Shown: positions 1-11,061 of the stretch, piece after piece
Layout of the letters: each line of letters opens with the position of its first letter
How positions within the stretch are numbered: position 1 is the stretch's first letter
Origin: an uncultured Bacteroidales bacterium
GTDB taxonomy: Bacteria; Bacteroidota; Bacteroidia; Bacteroidales; UBA932
Assembly: GCA_947306365.1 (NCBI GenBank)
Contig: CAMZGD010000013.1
Span: forward strand, 1-60,818
Reading direction: 5' to 3'
Length of the DNA stretch: 60,818 nucleotides
Made by a program: the position numbers and the translations under genes
Notes under the pieces: generated by a model
Databases searched by the model: none
Seen by the model: the letters and a program-made list of their open reading frames with translations, nothing else
What the model was told of the DNA's origin: nothing

Positions 1-1043
1 GGCTTCGACTTGTAGATCTCGCAGTGGTGCGGGCAGTTCATCGGCTTGAGCAGGTACTCCTCCCCTTCCTGCGGCGTGGTGATCGGGCGGAACGAATCCT
101 TCCCGTACTTGGCCCAGTGGCCGGAGGTGATGTAGAGTTCCTTGTTGCCGATATGGGGCGTGATCACCTGCTGGTAGCCGTAGTCCTTCTGCACCTTGCG
201 CAGGAACTGCTCCAGCCGTTCGCGCAGCGCGGCGCCCTTGGGGAGCCAGAGCGGCAGGCCCATGCCCACCTTCGGCGAGAAGGTGAAGAGTTCCATTTCC
301 TTGCCCAGCTTGCGGTGGTCGCGCTTCTTCGCCTCTTCAAGCATCGCCAGGTACTCGTCCAGCATGCTCTTCTTGGGGAAGGTGATGCCGTAGATGCGGG
401 TAAGCTGCTTGTTGTGCTCGTCGCCGCGCCAGTAGGCGCCGGCGATGTTCAGGAGCTTGACCGCCTTGATGACGGACGTGGTGCGCAGGTGCGGGCCGCG
501 GCACAGGTCGGTGAAGGCGCCGTTGCTGTAGAAGGTGATGGTGCCGTCCTGGAGGTCGCCGATCAGTTCGCATTTGTACGGGTCGCCCTTTTCGGCGTAT
601 TTCTTGAGCGCGTCGGCCTTGGAAATGTCGGTGCGGACGAAGGTCTCACCGCTGCGGGCCAGTTCGAGCATCTTGTCTTCAATCTTCTTGAGGTCGGCCT
701 CCACGAGCTGGCGGTCGCCCAGGTCGACGTCGTAGTAGAAGCCGTTCTCGATGGAAGGGCCGATGCCGAACTTGACGCCGGGATAGAGCGCTTCAAGCGC
801 CTCGGCCATCAGGTGGCTCGAGGAATGCCAGAAAGTGGCTTTCGCTTCGCGGTCCTCCCATTTGTGGAGTTTCAGGGTTGCATCCTCAAGGATGGGCCGT
901 TCGAGATCATAAATCTGGTCGTTTACCGATGCACACAATACATCGTTCGCGAGCCGCGGGCTGATGCTTTCCGCAATCCGGTAAGCCGTGATGCCCTTCT
1001 CGAACGCTTTGACGTTGCCGTCAGGAAATGTGATCTTGATCAT
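1..1043 (-). CDS. thrS: Threonine--tRNA ligase, N-terminal part
   Basis: Charges tRNA-Thr with threonine in the cytosol. The visible 347 codons start at the ATG at 1043 with [14 protein letters not shown], the TGS domain. The editing domain follows (the HSSSHL segment near residue 73), and the beginning of the class II catalytic core ends at the window edge with the zinc-binding motif MNCPHHC. The family is about 640 residues long, so the C-terminal half, including the anticodon-binding domain, lies outside the window. A TAnnTTTG box about 33 bp upstream supports this start. The gene is divergent from the DUF4199 gene. Confidence 0.96.
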   Translation of the reverse strand, partial: MIKITFPDGNVKAFEKGITAYRIAESISPRLANDVLCASVNDQIYDLERPILEDATLKLHKWEDREAKATFWHSSSHLMAEALEALYPGVKFGIGPSIENGFYYDVDLGDRQLVEADLKKIEDKMLELARSGETFVRTDISKADALKKYAEKGDPYKCELIGDLQDGTITFYSNGAFTDLCRGPHLRTTSVIKAVKLLNIAGAYWRGDEHNKQLTRIYGITFPKKSMLDEYLAMLEEAKKRDHRKLGKEMELFTFSPKVGMGLPLWLPKGAALRERLEQFLRKVQKDYGYQQVITPHIGNKELYITSGHWAKYGKDSFRPITTPQEGEEYLLKPMNCPHHCEIYKSK

Positions 1044-1075
1044 TACAATTGATTTTTGATTTTCGGTTAATCCTG

Positions 1076-1083
1076 CAAATTTA
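1076..1083 (-). promoter_or_regulatory. Promoter -7 box of thrS
   Basis: TAAATTTG on the minus strand matches the Bacteroidota consensus TAnnTTTG. It predicts a leader of about 28 nt before the thrS ATG at 1043. Confidence 0.6.
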
Positions 1084-1096
1084 CACATTATTTTTC

Positions 1097-1104
1097 TATC
1101 TTTG
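1097..1104 (+). promoter_or_regulatory. Promoter -7 box of the DUF4199 gene
   Basis: TATCTTTG on the plus strand matches TAnnTTTG. It lies downstream of the first in-frame ATG (1049), so the mRNA cannot use that ATG. This is the main reason for choosing the TTG at 1133 as start. Confidence 0.65.
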
Positions 1105-1132
1105 CACAAGCAAACTTTTAAAATTCATCGTT

Positions 1133-1687
1133 TTGGAACAGACAGTCCCTTCCGGAAACGCCAAATGGGGCCTCGCGGCCAAGGACGGCCTTATCCTGGC
1201 CGCCGTCACCGTCGTCGTATCGACCCTTACCCTGCTGACCAAGAACGCTTTCCTCGGCACGCTGCTATGGCTGGTCAAGCTCGGCGGCAGCATCTGGCTG
1301 CTCAGCGTCATTATGAAACGGTACGGCAAGACGCACCCCGACGAATCGACCTTCGGCTACGGGTTCATCGTGTGCGTGTTCTCCGCCATCGTCTGCGCGG
1401 TCTGGACGTTCATCGAATTCCAGTACCTCTTCCCCGACGCCGTGGCCGAGGCGCTCGACCAGATGTACACCGGTTTCGAGCAGATGAGCGGCATGCTGCC
1501 CGAAGGGTTTACCGACGCGATGCTGAAGATGGAAGACAACTATGCGCAGATAAACTGCATCTCCACGTTCATCTGGTGCGTCCTGCTCGGACTGCTGTTC
1601 AGTTTCATCCTGTCCCGGAATTCCGGCCGGAAAAACGTCTTCACCGACGAGGAAATGAAGCAGAACAATGACGACTTCAACTTCTGA
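1133..1687 (+). CDS. DUF4199 domain membrane protein
   Basis: A 184-residue integral membrane protein of unknown function, resembling the DUF4199 family of Bacteroidota. About four hydrophobic segments can be seen: after the N-terminal AAKDG, at LWLVKLGGSIWLLSV, at GFIVCVFSAIVCAVW and near the C-terminus (STFIWCVLLGLLFSFIL). The tail is polar. The open frame extends upstream to an ATG at 1049, but a promoter box at 1097 lies within that extension, and the protein that makes sense begins with TTG-GAA-CAG at 1133. The following glycosyltransferase starts within or just after its stop codon. The same gene pair is common in Bacteroidales, from memory, which suggests a shared role in envelope lipid-linked sugar metabolism. 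Confidence 0.8.
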   Translation: MEQTVPSGNAKWGLAAKDGLILAAVTVVVSTLTLLTKNAFLGTLLWLVKLGGSIWLLSVIMKRYGKTHPDESTFGYGFIVCVFSAIVCAVWTFIEFQYLFPDAVAEALDQMYTGFEQMSGMLPEGFTDAMLKMEDNYAQINCISTFIWCVLLGLLFSFILSRNSGRKNVFTDEEMKQNNDDFNF

Positions 1688-2645
1688 CGCCATGGACCTC
1701 TCGATTGTCATCTCCCTCTACAACGAAGCGGAATCGCTCCGGGAACTGGTCGAATGGATCGACCGTTCCCTTGCGCCGCAGGGCTACGAATACGAAATCA
1801 TCCTGGTCGATGACGGCAGCACGGATTCCTCCTGGAATGAGATTGCGTCGCTGTCCGAAAAGTATCCGCAGATCCGCGCCATCGGCTTCCGCCGCAACTA
1901 CGGCAAATCGGCCGCACTTTACTGCGGGTTCGAAGCCGCGCGCGGCGACATCGTCGTGACGATGGACGCCGACCTGCAGGACTCTCCCGAGGAGATTCCC
2001 GAAATGGTCCGGATGATCCGCGAGGAAGGCTACGACCTCGTGTCGGGCTGGAAGAAGAAGCGCTTCGACAACGTGGCGACCAAGAATCTCCCCTCGAAAC
2101 TCTACAACGCAACGGCCCGCCGCGTTACGGGCATCCAGCTCCACGACATGAACTGCGGCCTGAAAGCCTACCGCAACGAGGTCGTCAAGAACATCGAGGT
2201 GTACGGCGAGATGCACCGTTTCATCCCCTACCTGGCCAAAAACGCCGGTTTCGACAAGATCGGCGAGAAGGTGGTGCATCACCAGGCGCGCAAATACGGC
2301 AAGAGCAAGTTCGGGATGAACCGTTTCATCCACGGCTTCCTCGACCTGCTTTCAATCTGGTTCCTGCAGAAGTTCGGCAAGAAACCGATGCACCTGTTCG
2401 GCGGCATCGGCACGCTCATCTTCCTGATCGGCGCGGTGCTGGCCGTCTGGCTCATCGCGGCCAAGCTCATCGCCCAGTCGCACGGCGCGCCGTTCCGTCC
2501 CGTAGCCGACCAGCCGCTCTTCTTCCTGGCGCTCGTAGCCGTCATCCTCGGCGCCCAGCTCTTCCTCACCGGCTTCCTCGGCGAAATGATCGCCCGCAAC
2601 GCCACCGAACGCAACAATTACAACATCAAGCGGACCATCCGCTGA
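1668..2645 (+). CDS. GT2 family glycosyltransferase (polyprenyl-phosphate type)
   Basis: A 325-residue membrane-anchored glycosyltransferase of the DPM1/GtrB group, which transfers a sugar from a nucleotide donor to polyprenyl phosphate on the cytoplasmic face. The N-terminal GT-A domain shows VISLYNEAESL, the VDDGSTD motif and the metal-binding DAD in TMDADLQDSPEE. Two C-terminal membrane segments follow (LFGGIGTLIFLIGAVLAVWL and the FFLALVAVILGAQLFL region). The ATG at 1668 overlaps the end of the DUF4199 gene. An ATG at 1692, giving MDLSIVIS, lies 4 nt after that stop and fits family N-termini at least as well. The two genes are probably cotranscribed. The acceptor and sugar cannot be told from sequence. 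Confidence 0.9.
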   Translation: MTTSTSDAMDLSIVISLYNEAESLRELVEWIDRSLAPQGYEYEIILVDDGSTDSSWNEIASLSEKYPQIRAIGFRRNYGKSAALYCGFEAARGDIVVTMDADLQDSPEEIPEMVRMIREEGYDLVSGWKKKRFDNVATKNLPSKLYNATARRVTGIQLHDMNCGLKAYRNEVVKNIEVYGEMHRFIPYLAKNAGFDKIGEKVVHHQARKYGKSKFGMNRFIHGFLDLLSIWFLQKFGKKPMHLFGGIGTLIFLIGAVLAVWLIAAKLIAQSHGAPFRPVADQPLFFLALVAVILGAQLFLTGFLGEMIARNATERNNYNIKRTIR

Positions 2646-2671
2646 CAACAAGCAACTCCAACTATTCTGAT

Positions 2672-3151
2672 ATGAAACCACTTGCTATTCCAGCATATCT
2701 TCTGCTGCTTCTTTGTATCAGTTGCACACCCGTGACGTATTTAGGGAGTGTGGAAATCCACGCACCTGTCGGAAAAGTCTTTTCCGTCATTGATGATTAT
2801 GAGAACTATCCGACATTCATCCCTGAATTCCACAACAAGACGGCAATCGTAAGTGATATCAAAAAGGGATCAGGCGTCCAATTCGAGAACGAGTCCGTCT
2901 GGAATGGCCACAAGTTGAAATCGACCTATGAGATAACCGCCTATGAGAAAGATCACAAGATTGAGATGTGCAACCTTTCCCAGAAAGGCACTACGGTAAT
3001 GACATTGGAAAGGATTTCCGAAGACTGGACACGATACACCCTGCAGGTCGGCATTTCTATCCCGAGAGGAATGAAAGAAGCATTATTCGCAGCTTTTGAC
3101 AGAGAAATAAACGCTGTCAAGGACTATTGCGAAAGTCATTACGATAACTGA
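2672..3151 (+). CDS. SRPBCC-fold lipoprotein
   Basis: A 159-residue protein with a lipoprotein signal (LLLLLCISC, lipidated Cys at 17) followed by a polyketide-cyclase/START-like (SRPBCC) domain, recognised by VEIHAPVGKVFSVIDDYENY, WNGHKLKSTYEIT and the C-terminal helix IPRGMKEALFAAFDREINAV. The fold binds hydrophobic ligands; no specific ligand is evident. It lies 26 nt after the glycosyltransferase and converges with the EEP gene, with 1 nt between stops. Its codon use is clearly more A/T-rich than that of its neighbours, which may mean recent arrival. Confidence 0.75.
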   Translation: MKPLAIPAYLLLLLCISCTPVTYLGSVEIHAPVGKVFSVIDDYENYPTFIPEFHNKTAIVSDIKKGSGVQFENESVWNGHKLKSTYEITAYEKDHKIEMCNLSQKGTTVMTLERISEDWTRYTLQVGISIPRGMKEALFAAFDREINAVKDYCESHYDN

Positions 3152-3152
3152 A

Positions 3153-3971
3153 TTAAAAGATCACATCAACATACACCGGCAGATGGTCGGAAGCGGTCCG
3201 GACGTCGCCGGTGACAAAGTCCGTGGCGACGGCGCCGCCCAGGACAGAGACTTTCGCGCCGTTATGCAGCACGAAAATATAGTCGATGCATTCGCGGGGA
3301 TCCTTGGCGGAATAACTCTTTTCAAGGGGAGAGAGCAATGTCCAGTCGCGTGACAGCTGACGGAGAAGGGCACTGCCGGGCGTGTCATTGAAATCGCCCG
3401 CCAGGAACACGGGCTTGCGGCCGTTTCCGTAGCGCTGCCGCAAAGCCTCGGTCAGGACACGGGCCTGTTCCAGGCGTGCCGCTTCGCCGATATGGTCCAG
3501 GTGACAGGAAGCATACACATAACGCGGCGTCTCGACGACCACGCAGACGCGCGGTTCACTTCCCTCTCCTTTGGGCAAAGGGATATGGAAGGATTCCACC
3601 ACCCGCGCCCGGGTCACGATGCCGCATCCATAGGCGCCGTCGGCATAGGCCATCGCCCGGCCGAAACGGCCCTGCCATCTCCCTTTACGCCTGCCGGTCG
3701 GCGACAACCCGTTCAATTCATCAGCCAGGTGCTGCACCTGATCGATGTTGTGCCGTCGGTTGCAACTGTCCAGTTCGTTGAGAGAAACCGTCTCTGCCCC
3801 GAGTTCCCCGATCATCCGGGCAATCATCGGGGCACTGTCATCCAGCTCCTTGCCAAACGCCCCGACATTATAGGTCATCAGCCGCACCGGCCGCTTCCGC
3901 GCCTCCGCCGACGGCCCCGTCACCAGCAATCCGGCCGCCAGCACAATGAAAAGTAAAGAGATAGGCTTCAT
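3153..3971 (-). CDS. Exported endonuclease/exonuclease/phosphatase family protein
   Basis: A 272-residue protein with a Sec signal peptide (LLFIVLAAGLLVTGPSAEA) and an EEP domain. The metal and catalytic motifs are visible in order: MTYNVG with its Asn, NELD with the metal-binding Glu, CHLDHIGEAARLEQA, LAGDFNDTPGS and SDHLPVYVDV, with the Asp-His pair near the C-terminus. Members hydrolyse phosphodiesters or phosphomonoesters, and the exported Bacteroidota proteins are poorly characterised. The substrate is unknown. The gene follows lpdA on the same strand across a 76-bp gap that contains a repeat-like segment. Confidence 0.85.
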   Translation of the reverse strand: MKPISLLFIVLAAGLLVTGPSAEARKRPVRLMTYNVGAFGKELDDSAPMIARMIGELGAETVSLNELDSCNRRHNIDQVQHLADELNGLSPTGRRKGRWQGRFGRAMAYADGAYGCGIVTRARVVESFHIPLPKGEGSEPRVCVVVETPRYVYASCHLDHIGEAARLEQARVLTEALRQRYGNGRKPVFLAGDFNDTPGSALLRQLSRDWTLLSPLEKSYSAKDPRECIDYIFVLHNGAKVSVLGGAVATDFVTGDVRTASDHLPVYVDVIF

Positions 3972-3980
3972 ACCTCAAAT

Positions 3981-4036
3981 GCCCAGGCGCCCCCGCCGGG
4001 CCTAAAAAGGTCCTGTCGCGCGCAGGGATGGGCAGC
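3981..4036. repeat. Dispersed GC-rich repeat, copy B
   Basis: This segment between lpdA and the EEP gene starts with GCCCAGGCGCCCCCG and continues with CGGGC, AAAAGG and CGCGCGC. It aligns at about 80% identity with 11980-12033, inside cbiJ-cbiD. The 21-bp outer inverted repeat of that other copy is not found here, so this looks like a shortened or diverged copy. Confidence 0.6.
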
Positions 4037-4047
4037 ACCCCGGTAAC

Positions 4048-5436
4048 TCAAATATGAATGGCTTCGCCGTGAACCGCGGCGGCGGCTTCCATCAGGGCTT
4101 CGGACATCGTGGGATGCGGGAACATCGAGCCGGCAAGCTGTTTGGCAGTAATGCCGAGATTGCGGGCGGCCACGATGCCGCCGATCATCTCGGAGACGTT
4201 GTCACCCACGAGATGGGCGCCGAGCACCTTGTCGGTAGCCGCATCGACCACGAGCTTCACGAAGCCGTCACGGGCGCCGGCGGCGGTCGCCTTTCCGGAG
4301 GCCGTGAAAGGGAACTTGCCGACCTTATAATCGATGCCGAGTTCCTTCGCCTTGCGCTCCGTCATGCCGACAGACGCCACCTCGGGCGTGATGTAGGTGC
4401 AGCCCGGGATGTTGTCGTAGTTGACGGGAGCGGGCTTCAGGCCGGCGATGGCCTCGACGCAGCAGACGGCTTCGGCCGACGCCACGTGCGCGAGCGCCGG
4501 CGTGGCGATGATGTCGCCGATGGCATACAGTCCCTCGACCGAAGTCTTATAGTACGTGTCCACAGGGACCTTGCCGCGATTGAGCTCAATGCCGAGCGCC
4601 TCCAGGCCAAGCCCTTCGGTATTCGGACGTATGCCCACCGCCGAAAGCACCTTCTCCGCCTCGACGATCTCCTCCCCTTTCTTCGTCTCGACCGTCAGCC
4701 GGCAAAGATCGCCGGTCGTATCGACGCTCTTGACGGAAGAAGAAACCATCACTTTGATGCCTGCCTTGCGGAAACTTCGGCTGATTTGCGCGCAGGTGTC
4801 GTCGTCCTCGATGGGAAGCACCCGGTCCATGAACTCGATGATCGTCACCTCAACGCCCAGCGAGCGGTAGAAGAACGCGAACTCGCTGCCGATGGCGCCG
4901 CTGCCGATGACAGCCAGCGATTTGGGCAGCGCCTCGGGCAAGAGGGCCTGGTAGTAGCACCAGATCTTCTCGCCGTCGATGGGCGCGAACGGAAGCTCGG
5001 CCGGATGGGAACCCGTCGCCAGGATGATATGGTCGGCGTCGTACACTTCGGTGACACCCTCCATGTTTACGACGGAAACCTGCTTGCCGGGCAGCACCGT
5101 TCCGGTACCCTTGAGGACCGTGACCTTGTTCTTCTTGAAAAGATACTCCACGCCCTTGTTCATCGTGACGGAGACACCGCGGCTGCGCGCCACGATGGCC
5201 GCCAGGTCAGGCTTCACGCATTCGGCCGTGAAACCATAGTCCGCACCCCGCTCCGCGTAGTGCAGCGCCTGCGCGCTCTTGAGCAGCGCCTTGGTCGGGA
5301 TACAGCCCCAGTTGAGGCAGATGCCGCCCAACTCACTCCGTTCGACAACAGCGGTATTGAATCCGAGCTGTGCCGCCCGGATTGCAGCCACGTACCCGCC
5401 GGGGCCCGCGCCGATAACGATCACATCGTATTTCAT
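4048..5436 (-). CDS. lpdA: Dihydrolipoyl dehydrogenase
   Basis: The E3 flavoenzyme that re-oxidises dihydrolipoamide of 2-oxoacid dehydrogenase or glycine-cleavage complexes with NAD+. It has 462 residues, the usual length. An N-terminal FAD-binding GAGPGGYVAA leads to the redox-active disulfide in GGICLNWGCIPTK (Cys40 and Cys45). The NAD-binding GSGAIGSEFA sits mid-protein, the second FAD segment is YAIGDI, and the C-terminal catalytic HPHPTMSEAL is present. It starts 3 nt after the secA stop, so it is probably the last gene of the DUF1573-meaB-secA-lpdA unit. No lipoylated partner is encoded nearby. Confidence 0.95.
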   Translation of the reverse strand: MKYDVIVIGAGPGGYVAAIRAAQLGFNTAVVERSELGGICLNWGCIPTKALLKSAQALHYAERGADYGFTAECVKPDLAAIVARSRGVSVTMNKGVEYLFKKNKVTVLKGTGTVLPGKQVSVVNMEGVTEVYDADHIILATGSHPAELPFAPIDGEKIWCYYQALLPEALPKSLAVIGSGAIGSEFAFFYRSLGVEVTIIEFMDRVLPIEDDDTCAQISRSFRKAGIKVMVSSSVKSVDTTGDLCRLTVETKKGEEIVEAEKVLSAVGIRPNTEGLGLEALGIELNRGKVPVDTYYKTSVEGLYAIGDIIATPALAHVASAEAVCCVEAIAGLKPAPVNYDNIPGCTYITPEVASVGMTERKAKELGIDYKVGKFPFTASGKATAAGARDGFVKLVVDAATDKVLGAHLVGDNVSEMIGGIVAARNLGITAKQLAGSMFPHPTMSEALMEAAAAVHGEAIHI

Positions 5437-5439
5437 CGT

Positions 5440-8730
<3,291 letters not shown>

Positions 8731-8751
8731 ATCTCCTTACACTAGAATTCT

Positions 8752-9879
8752 TTATAATTTACGCTGATACTTCTCGATGAGCTCGGTGGCCGCCGAGAAC
8801 GACTCGAGGTCGCCCCGCAGCACGGCCTGCTCGTATTCGGGCATCAGCCGCTCAATGCGCTCATCTTCGTAGAACATGTTCTTCAAACTCTCGTTGATGC
8901 TTTCGTACATCCAGTAGCGGGCCTGCTCACGGCGTTTTTTGCGATAGAAGCCGTTGCCCTTGACCAGTTCGAAATACGCTTCGATCTTCTTGAGGATCTC
9001 GGGCAGTCCCTCCTTCGTCACAGCCGACGAAGTCACTGCCGTAGGCACCCAACCCGACTCGGTAGGCGGGAACAAGTGCAGGGCGTTTGAATACAGCGCC
9101 CGTGCCAGCTGCGCCTTCTCGACATTGGTGCCGTCGGCCTTGGTGATGGCGATCAGGTCGGACATCTCCATGATGCCGCGCTTGATGCCCTGCAGGTCGT
9201 CACCGGCACCGGAGAGCATCAGCAGCAGGAAGAAGTCGCTCATCGAATGGACGGCCGTCTCGCTCTGGCCCACGCCCACCGTCTCGATGAAGACCACGTC
9301 GAATCCGGCGGCCTCGCAGAGAAGGATCGTCTCGCGGGTCTTGCGTGCCACGCCGCCGAGCGAACCGGCGCTCGGGCTGGGCCGGATGAACGCGTTGGGA
9401 TCGTGGCAGAGGGTCTCCATCCGCGTCTTGTCGCCCAGGATGCTTCCCTTGCTCTTTTCGGAACTCGGGTCGATGGCCAGCACGGCCAACTTGTGCCCTT
9501 CGCTCGTCAGATAGGAGCCGAACGCCTCGATGAAGGTGCTCTTGCCGGCGCCGGGCACACCGGTGATGCCGATGCGCATCGTCTCTTTCCCGTTGGAAAT
9601 GAGCTGGCAGCGCTGGATGATCTGCTGCGCGACGGCCCGGTGCTGGGGAAGCGAACTCTCCACCAGCGTAATGGCCTGGCTCAGCACCGTGGTGTCACCC
9701 CGCTCGATGCCTTCCATATATTCGTCCGCGGTCTTGATTCCGGGACGCTTCTTGTATACGTTTTTCAGGTACGGATTCACGATCGGCGGCTGTTTCACGC
9801 CGTCGTTGATGATCAGGCTCGAATCTTCGTTGTGGTAGTCGTCGAAAAAATCTCCCTGGTGCGACTTGTCGATGGCCAT
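8752..9879 (-). CDS. meaB: Methylmalonyl-CoA mutase-associated GTPase MeaB
   Basis: A G3E-family GTPase that chaperones adenosylcobalamin loading and protects methylmalonyl-CoA mutase, the B12 enzyme of the succinate-propionate route. The 375 residues show the P-loop GITGVPGAGKST near residue 106, the AIDPSSEKSKGSILGDKTRM segment typical of the family, ETVGVGQSE and the base-specificity motif TKAD. The N-terminal extension (about 60 residues) and the C-terminal dimerisation arm match the family. The mutase genes are not in the window. It lies between DUF1573 and secA, about 1.2 kb from the cobalamin cluster, which makes a physiological link plausible. Confidence 0.95.
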   Translation of the reverse strand: MAIDKSHQGDFFDDYHNEDSSLIINDGVKQPPIVNPYLKNVYKKRPGIKTADEYMEGIERGDTTVLSQAITLVESSLPQHRAVAQQIIQRCQLISNGKETMRIGITGVPGAGKSTFIEAFGSYLTSEGHKLAVLAIDPSSEKSKGSILGDKTRMETLCHDPNAFIRPSPSAGSLGGVARKTRETILLCEAAGFDVVFIETVGVGQSETAVHSMSDFFLLLMLSGAGDDLQGIKRGIMEMSDLIAITKADGTNVEKAQLARALYSNALHLFPPTESGWVPTAVTSSAVTKEGLPEILKKIEAYFELVKGNGFYRKKRREQARYWMYESINESLKNMFYEDERIERLMPEYEQAVLRGDLESFSAATELIEKYQRKL

Positions 9880-9883
9880 ATCG

Positions 9884-10996
9884 TTATTTGACGTTTCCTG
9901 TGATGAATAAGTTGAGAATCGGCTTTGAAGGCGCGTCGGTGATGACGGTCAGCACCTCGATCACCTCGCCGGCGTAGTCGAGGGCGCCCGAGTCGAGCCG
10001 CACCTTGACTTCCGCCTTTCCGCCGGGCTTGACGGTGACCGGCATCGGGGTCAGCACCGTCGAAACGCCGGCCTGGCCTTCCACCTGATGGATCACGAGC
10101 GGATTCTTGCCCTTGTTCCGGACGATGTAGGACGCCGTGACCTGCGCGCCCTTCTTCACTTCCCCGAACTCATAATAACTGCGGTCGATGACCGGCACGC
10201 CGGCACGTTCGATCTCGGTTTTGGAAAGCCGGTCGAAATTATCCTTGATGACGCTCGTGATTGTCAATTTGTCAGTCTCCTCCCTGCCATTGAGGCGGAA
10301 TGCCGCCTCGAACCGCTGCTTGCCCCAGGCGGTGCGCCCCATCTCGGCGGGATTCACCGTGTAGGTGAGTCGCGCCATGCTGCGGGCCGGGATCGGGTTG
10401 GGCGTCACGGTAACCGTCAGTCCGGGCGTCGCCCAAGCCGTCTCCACCGTCAGTTCGCTCCGCGAGAGGTTCGCCACCTGCATCTGGTCGGATTTCACGA
10501 CGCCCTGGTCGATGTAGCCGATCGACGTCTCGGTCTTGCGCAGGCCGAGGTTGCCGATGCTCACCGCGAAGAGTTCGTCGAGGTCCTTCTTCTTCTCGTG
10601 TGCCACGCCACGAAGCCGGAGGACGACCGGCCGGTCGAGGCTGGAGGCGCCCACGCCGACATAGACGGTCAGCGTCTTGTCGAAGGGATACGGGCCCTGG
10701 TCGTTGCTGAACGTGGCCTGGATCGTGCCCGTCGCACCCGGACGGACCGGTTCGCGGGTCCACTCGGGCGTCGTGCAGCCGCACGACGAGATGACATTGT
10801 GTACCACGATCGGCTGCGTACCGATGTTGGTGAAGGTGAACAGGCAAGAGACCGGCCCTTCCGCAATCATCACGTCGCCGAAATCGTGGACTTTCTTGTC
10901 GAAGCGGATGACATCGGCTTCCTTGTAGTATTCCTGGGCAGACACAGCCGTCAGGCAGGAAAACAACACGGAAAACAACACGACGATTCGTTTCAT
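9884..10996 (-). CDS. DUF1573 domain exported protein
   Basis: A 370-residue protein with a Sec signal peptide (MKRIVVLFSVLFSCLTAVSAQ) and repeated Ig-like DUF1573 domains. The first carries the typical HDFGDVMIAEGPVSCLFTFT and the SSCGCTTPEW motif, and the second carries YYEFGEVKKGAQVTASYIV. These proteins are widespread and abundant in Bacteroidota envelopes, but their function is not established. The ATG at 10996 is supported by a promoter box at 11020-11027. The gene is 4 nt before meaB, making it the first gene of the unit. Confidence 0.9.
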   Translation of the reverse strand: MKRIVVLFSVLFSCLTAVSAQEYYKEADVIRFDKKVHDFGDVMIAEGPVSCLFTFTNIGTQPIVVHNVISSCGCTTPEWTREPVRPGATGTIQATFSNDQGPYPFDKTLTVYVGVGASSLDRPVVLRLRGVAHEKKKDLDELFAVSIGNLGLRKTETSIGYIDQGVVKSDQMQVANLSRSELTVETAWATPGLTVTVTPNPIPARSMARLTYTVNPAEMGRTAWGKQRFEAAFRLNGREETDKLTITSVIKDNFDRLSKTEIERAGVPVIDRSYYEFGEVKKGAQVTASYIVRNKGKNPLVIHQVEGQAGVSTVLTPMPVTVKPGGKAEVKVRLDSGALDYAGEVIEVLTVITDAPSKPILNLFITGNVK

Positions 10997-11019
10997 GATG
11001 CAAGTATTTTTATGACTTG

Positions 11020-11027
11020 CAAATATA
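11020..11027 (-). promoter_or_regulatory. Promoter -7 box of DUF1573-meaB-secA-lpdA
   Basis: TATATTTG on the minus strand matches TAnnTTTG, predicting a leader of about 20 nt before the ATG at 10996. It separates this unit from the cbi operon, which ends at 11062. Confidence 0.6.
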
Positions 11028-11061
11028 CGTCAAAAATCAATCCAATCTTGACGTGGCAGGA

